Origin: Terriglobia bacterium | GTDB lineage: Bacteria > Acidobacteriota > Terriglobia > UBA7540 | Assembly: GCA_030040295.1 (NCBI GenBank) | Contig: JASHTZ010000394.1 | Coordinates: forward strand, 1-13,643 | DNA length: 13,643 nucleotides | Direction of reading: 5' to 3' | Shown: positions 13,309 through 13,643 of the stretch, piece after piece | Layout of the letters: each line of letters starts with the position of its first letter | Position numbering within the stretch: the stretch's first letter is position 1 | Notes under the pieces: generated by a model | Database searches by the model: none | What the model was told of the DNA's origin: nothing | Seen by the model: only the letters and a program-made list of their open reading frames with translations | Program-made: the position numbers and the translations under genes

Positions 13309-13643
13309 TTAATCTGATACGGCCTCCACCAAGGCTGCTTGTTTCCCCACCCTAGACGGGGAAAGCACCGTCTGGGGAGCTTTCGTAACGGCATAGATCC
13401 AAATGACCAGCATTCCGAGCGTGCAAATCGGGTTCAAGAAGCTGAAGATGAGGCGCGCGAAGTCCCCCCCCGAAGTCAAATGCAAAAGGGCCAGCCCGGC
13501 TGCCTCCCCTGCAAATTGCAGACCCATGCCGCAAACCAGCAGCGCCAACAGGTCATCTTCGATGGCGAGTTGCTGCATCATCACAAAAAGCAGGGTATTC
13601 AGAACCAGACAACTGAAATAAAGGTTCTGACTGAATTCAACAA
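13309..13643 (-). CDS. Hypothetical integral membrane protein, cut by the right edge
   Basis: The frame is open to the end of the window, so the N-terminal part is missing. The GTG/ATG codons near 13584 lie inside a hydrophobic helix and have no ribosome binding site, so they are not starts. The 111 visible residues contain three predicted transmembrane helices: around N-L-Y-F-S-C-L-V-L-N-T-L-L-F-V-M-M, L-L-A-L-L-V-C-G-M-G-L-Q-F, and I-C-T-L-G-M-L-V-I-W-I-Y-A-V. A short soluble tail follows. The pattern recalls the C-terminal half of multi-pass hypothetical proteins common in Acidobacteria, but this is a memory-based resemblance. The 158-residue gene follows 22 bp downstream. Confidence 0.7.
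   Translation of the reverse strand, partial: VEFSQNLYFSCLVLNTLLFVMMQQLAIEDDLLALLVCGMGLQFAGEAAGLALLHLTSGGDFARLIFSFLNPICTLGMLVIWIYAVTKAPQTVLSPSRVGKQAALVEAVSD

Overview
The window looks like chromosomal DNA of an acidobacterium, most likely class Terriglobia. This is inferred from protein style: a giant SBBP/choice-of-anchor-D surface protein with an Arg-rich transmembrane tail, a small outer-membrane barrel of acidobacterial type, and the order ffh-rpsP-khpA-rimM-trmD-rplS. There is no rRNA or other phylogenetic marker here that settles it. Base composition is moderately GC-rich. I see no tRNA, rRNA, CRISPR array, complete insertion sequence or prophage.

Layout. (1) 1-4453, plus strand: a very long repeat protein, cut by the left edge, with seven beta-propeller repeats, six Ig-like modules and an unusual hydrophobic tail. 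It is followed 16 nt later by a small signal-peptide beta-barrel protein. (2) 4454-4737: an intergenic stretch with a REP-like palindrome. (3) 4738-5772, plus: an exported transglutaminase-like protein. (4) 5797-7596, minus: a Tat-exported FAD-linked oxidase of the berberine-bridge-enzyme type, convergent with the transglutaminase. (5) 7694-8406, plus: a Phd/VapC-type toxin-antitoxin pair. It has its own promoter, two operator-like direct repeats and an apparently leaderless antitoxin mRNA. (6) 8437-12444, minus: the translation/secretion housekeeping operon, transcribed ffh to rpsP to khpA to rimM to trmD to rplS. (7) 12445-12809: the upstream region of ffh, with a good promoter over a near-perfect palindrome. 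(8) 12810-13643, minus: two hypothetical membrane-associated genes, the second cut by the right edge.

How the genes relate. The ffh operon joins the protein-targeting GTPase (Ffh) to ribosomal proteins S16 and L19, the 30S maturation factor RimM, the tRNA m1G37 methyltransferase TrmD and the RNA-binding protein KhpA. The toxin-antitoxin pair sits tail to tail with rplS, separated by a 13-bp hairpin. The left part encodes mostly exported or surface proteins.

I do not see a clear undescribed multi-gene system. The least explained signals are non-coding: the alternative-pairing hairpin in the rpsP leader, the heptamer array in front of trmD, the palindrome over the ffh promoter, the toxin-antitoxin control region and the dispersed palindrome at 4470-4517. 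The domain-tail architecture of the giant surface protein is also unusual.
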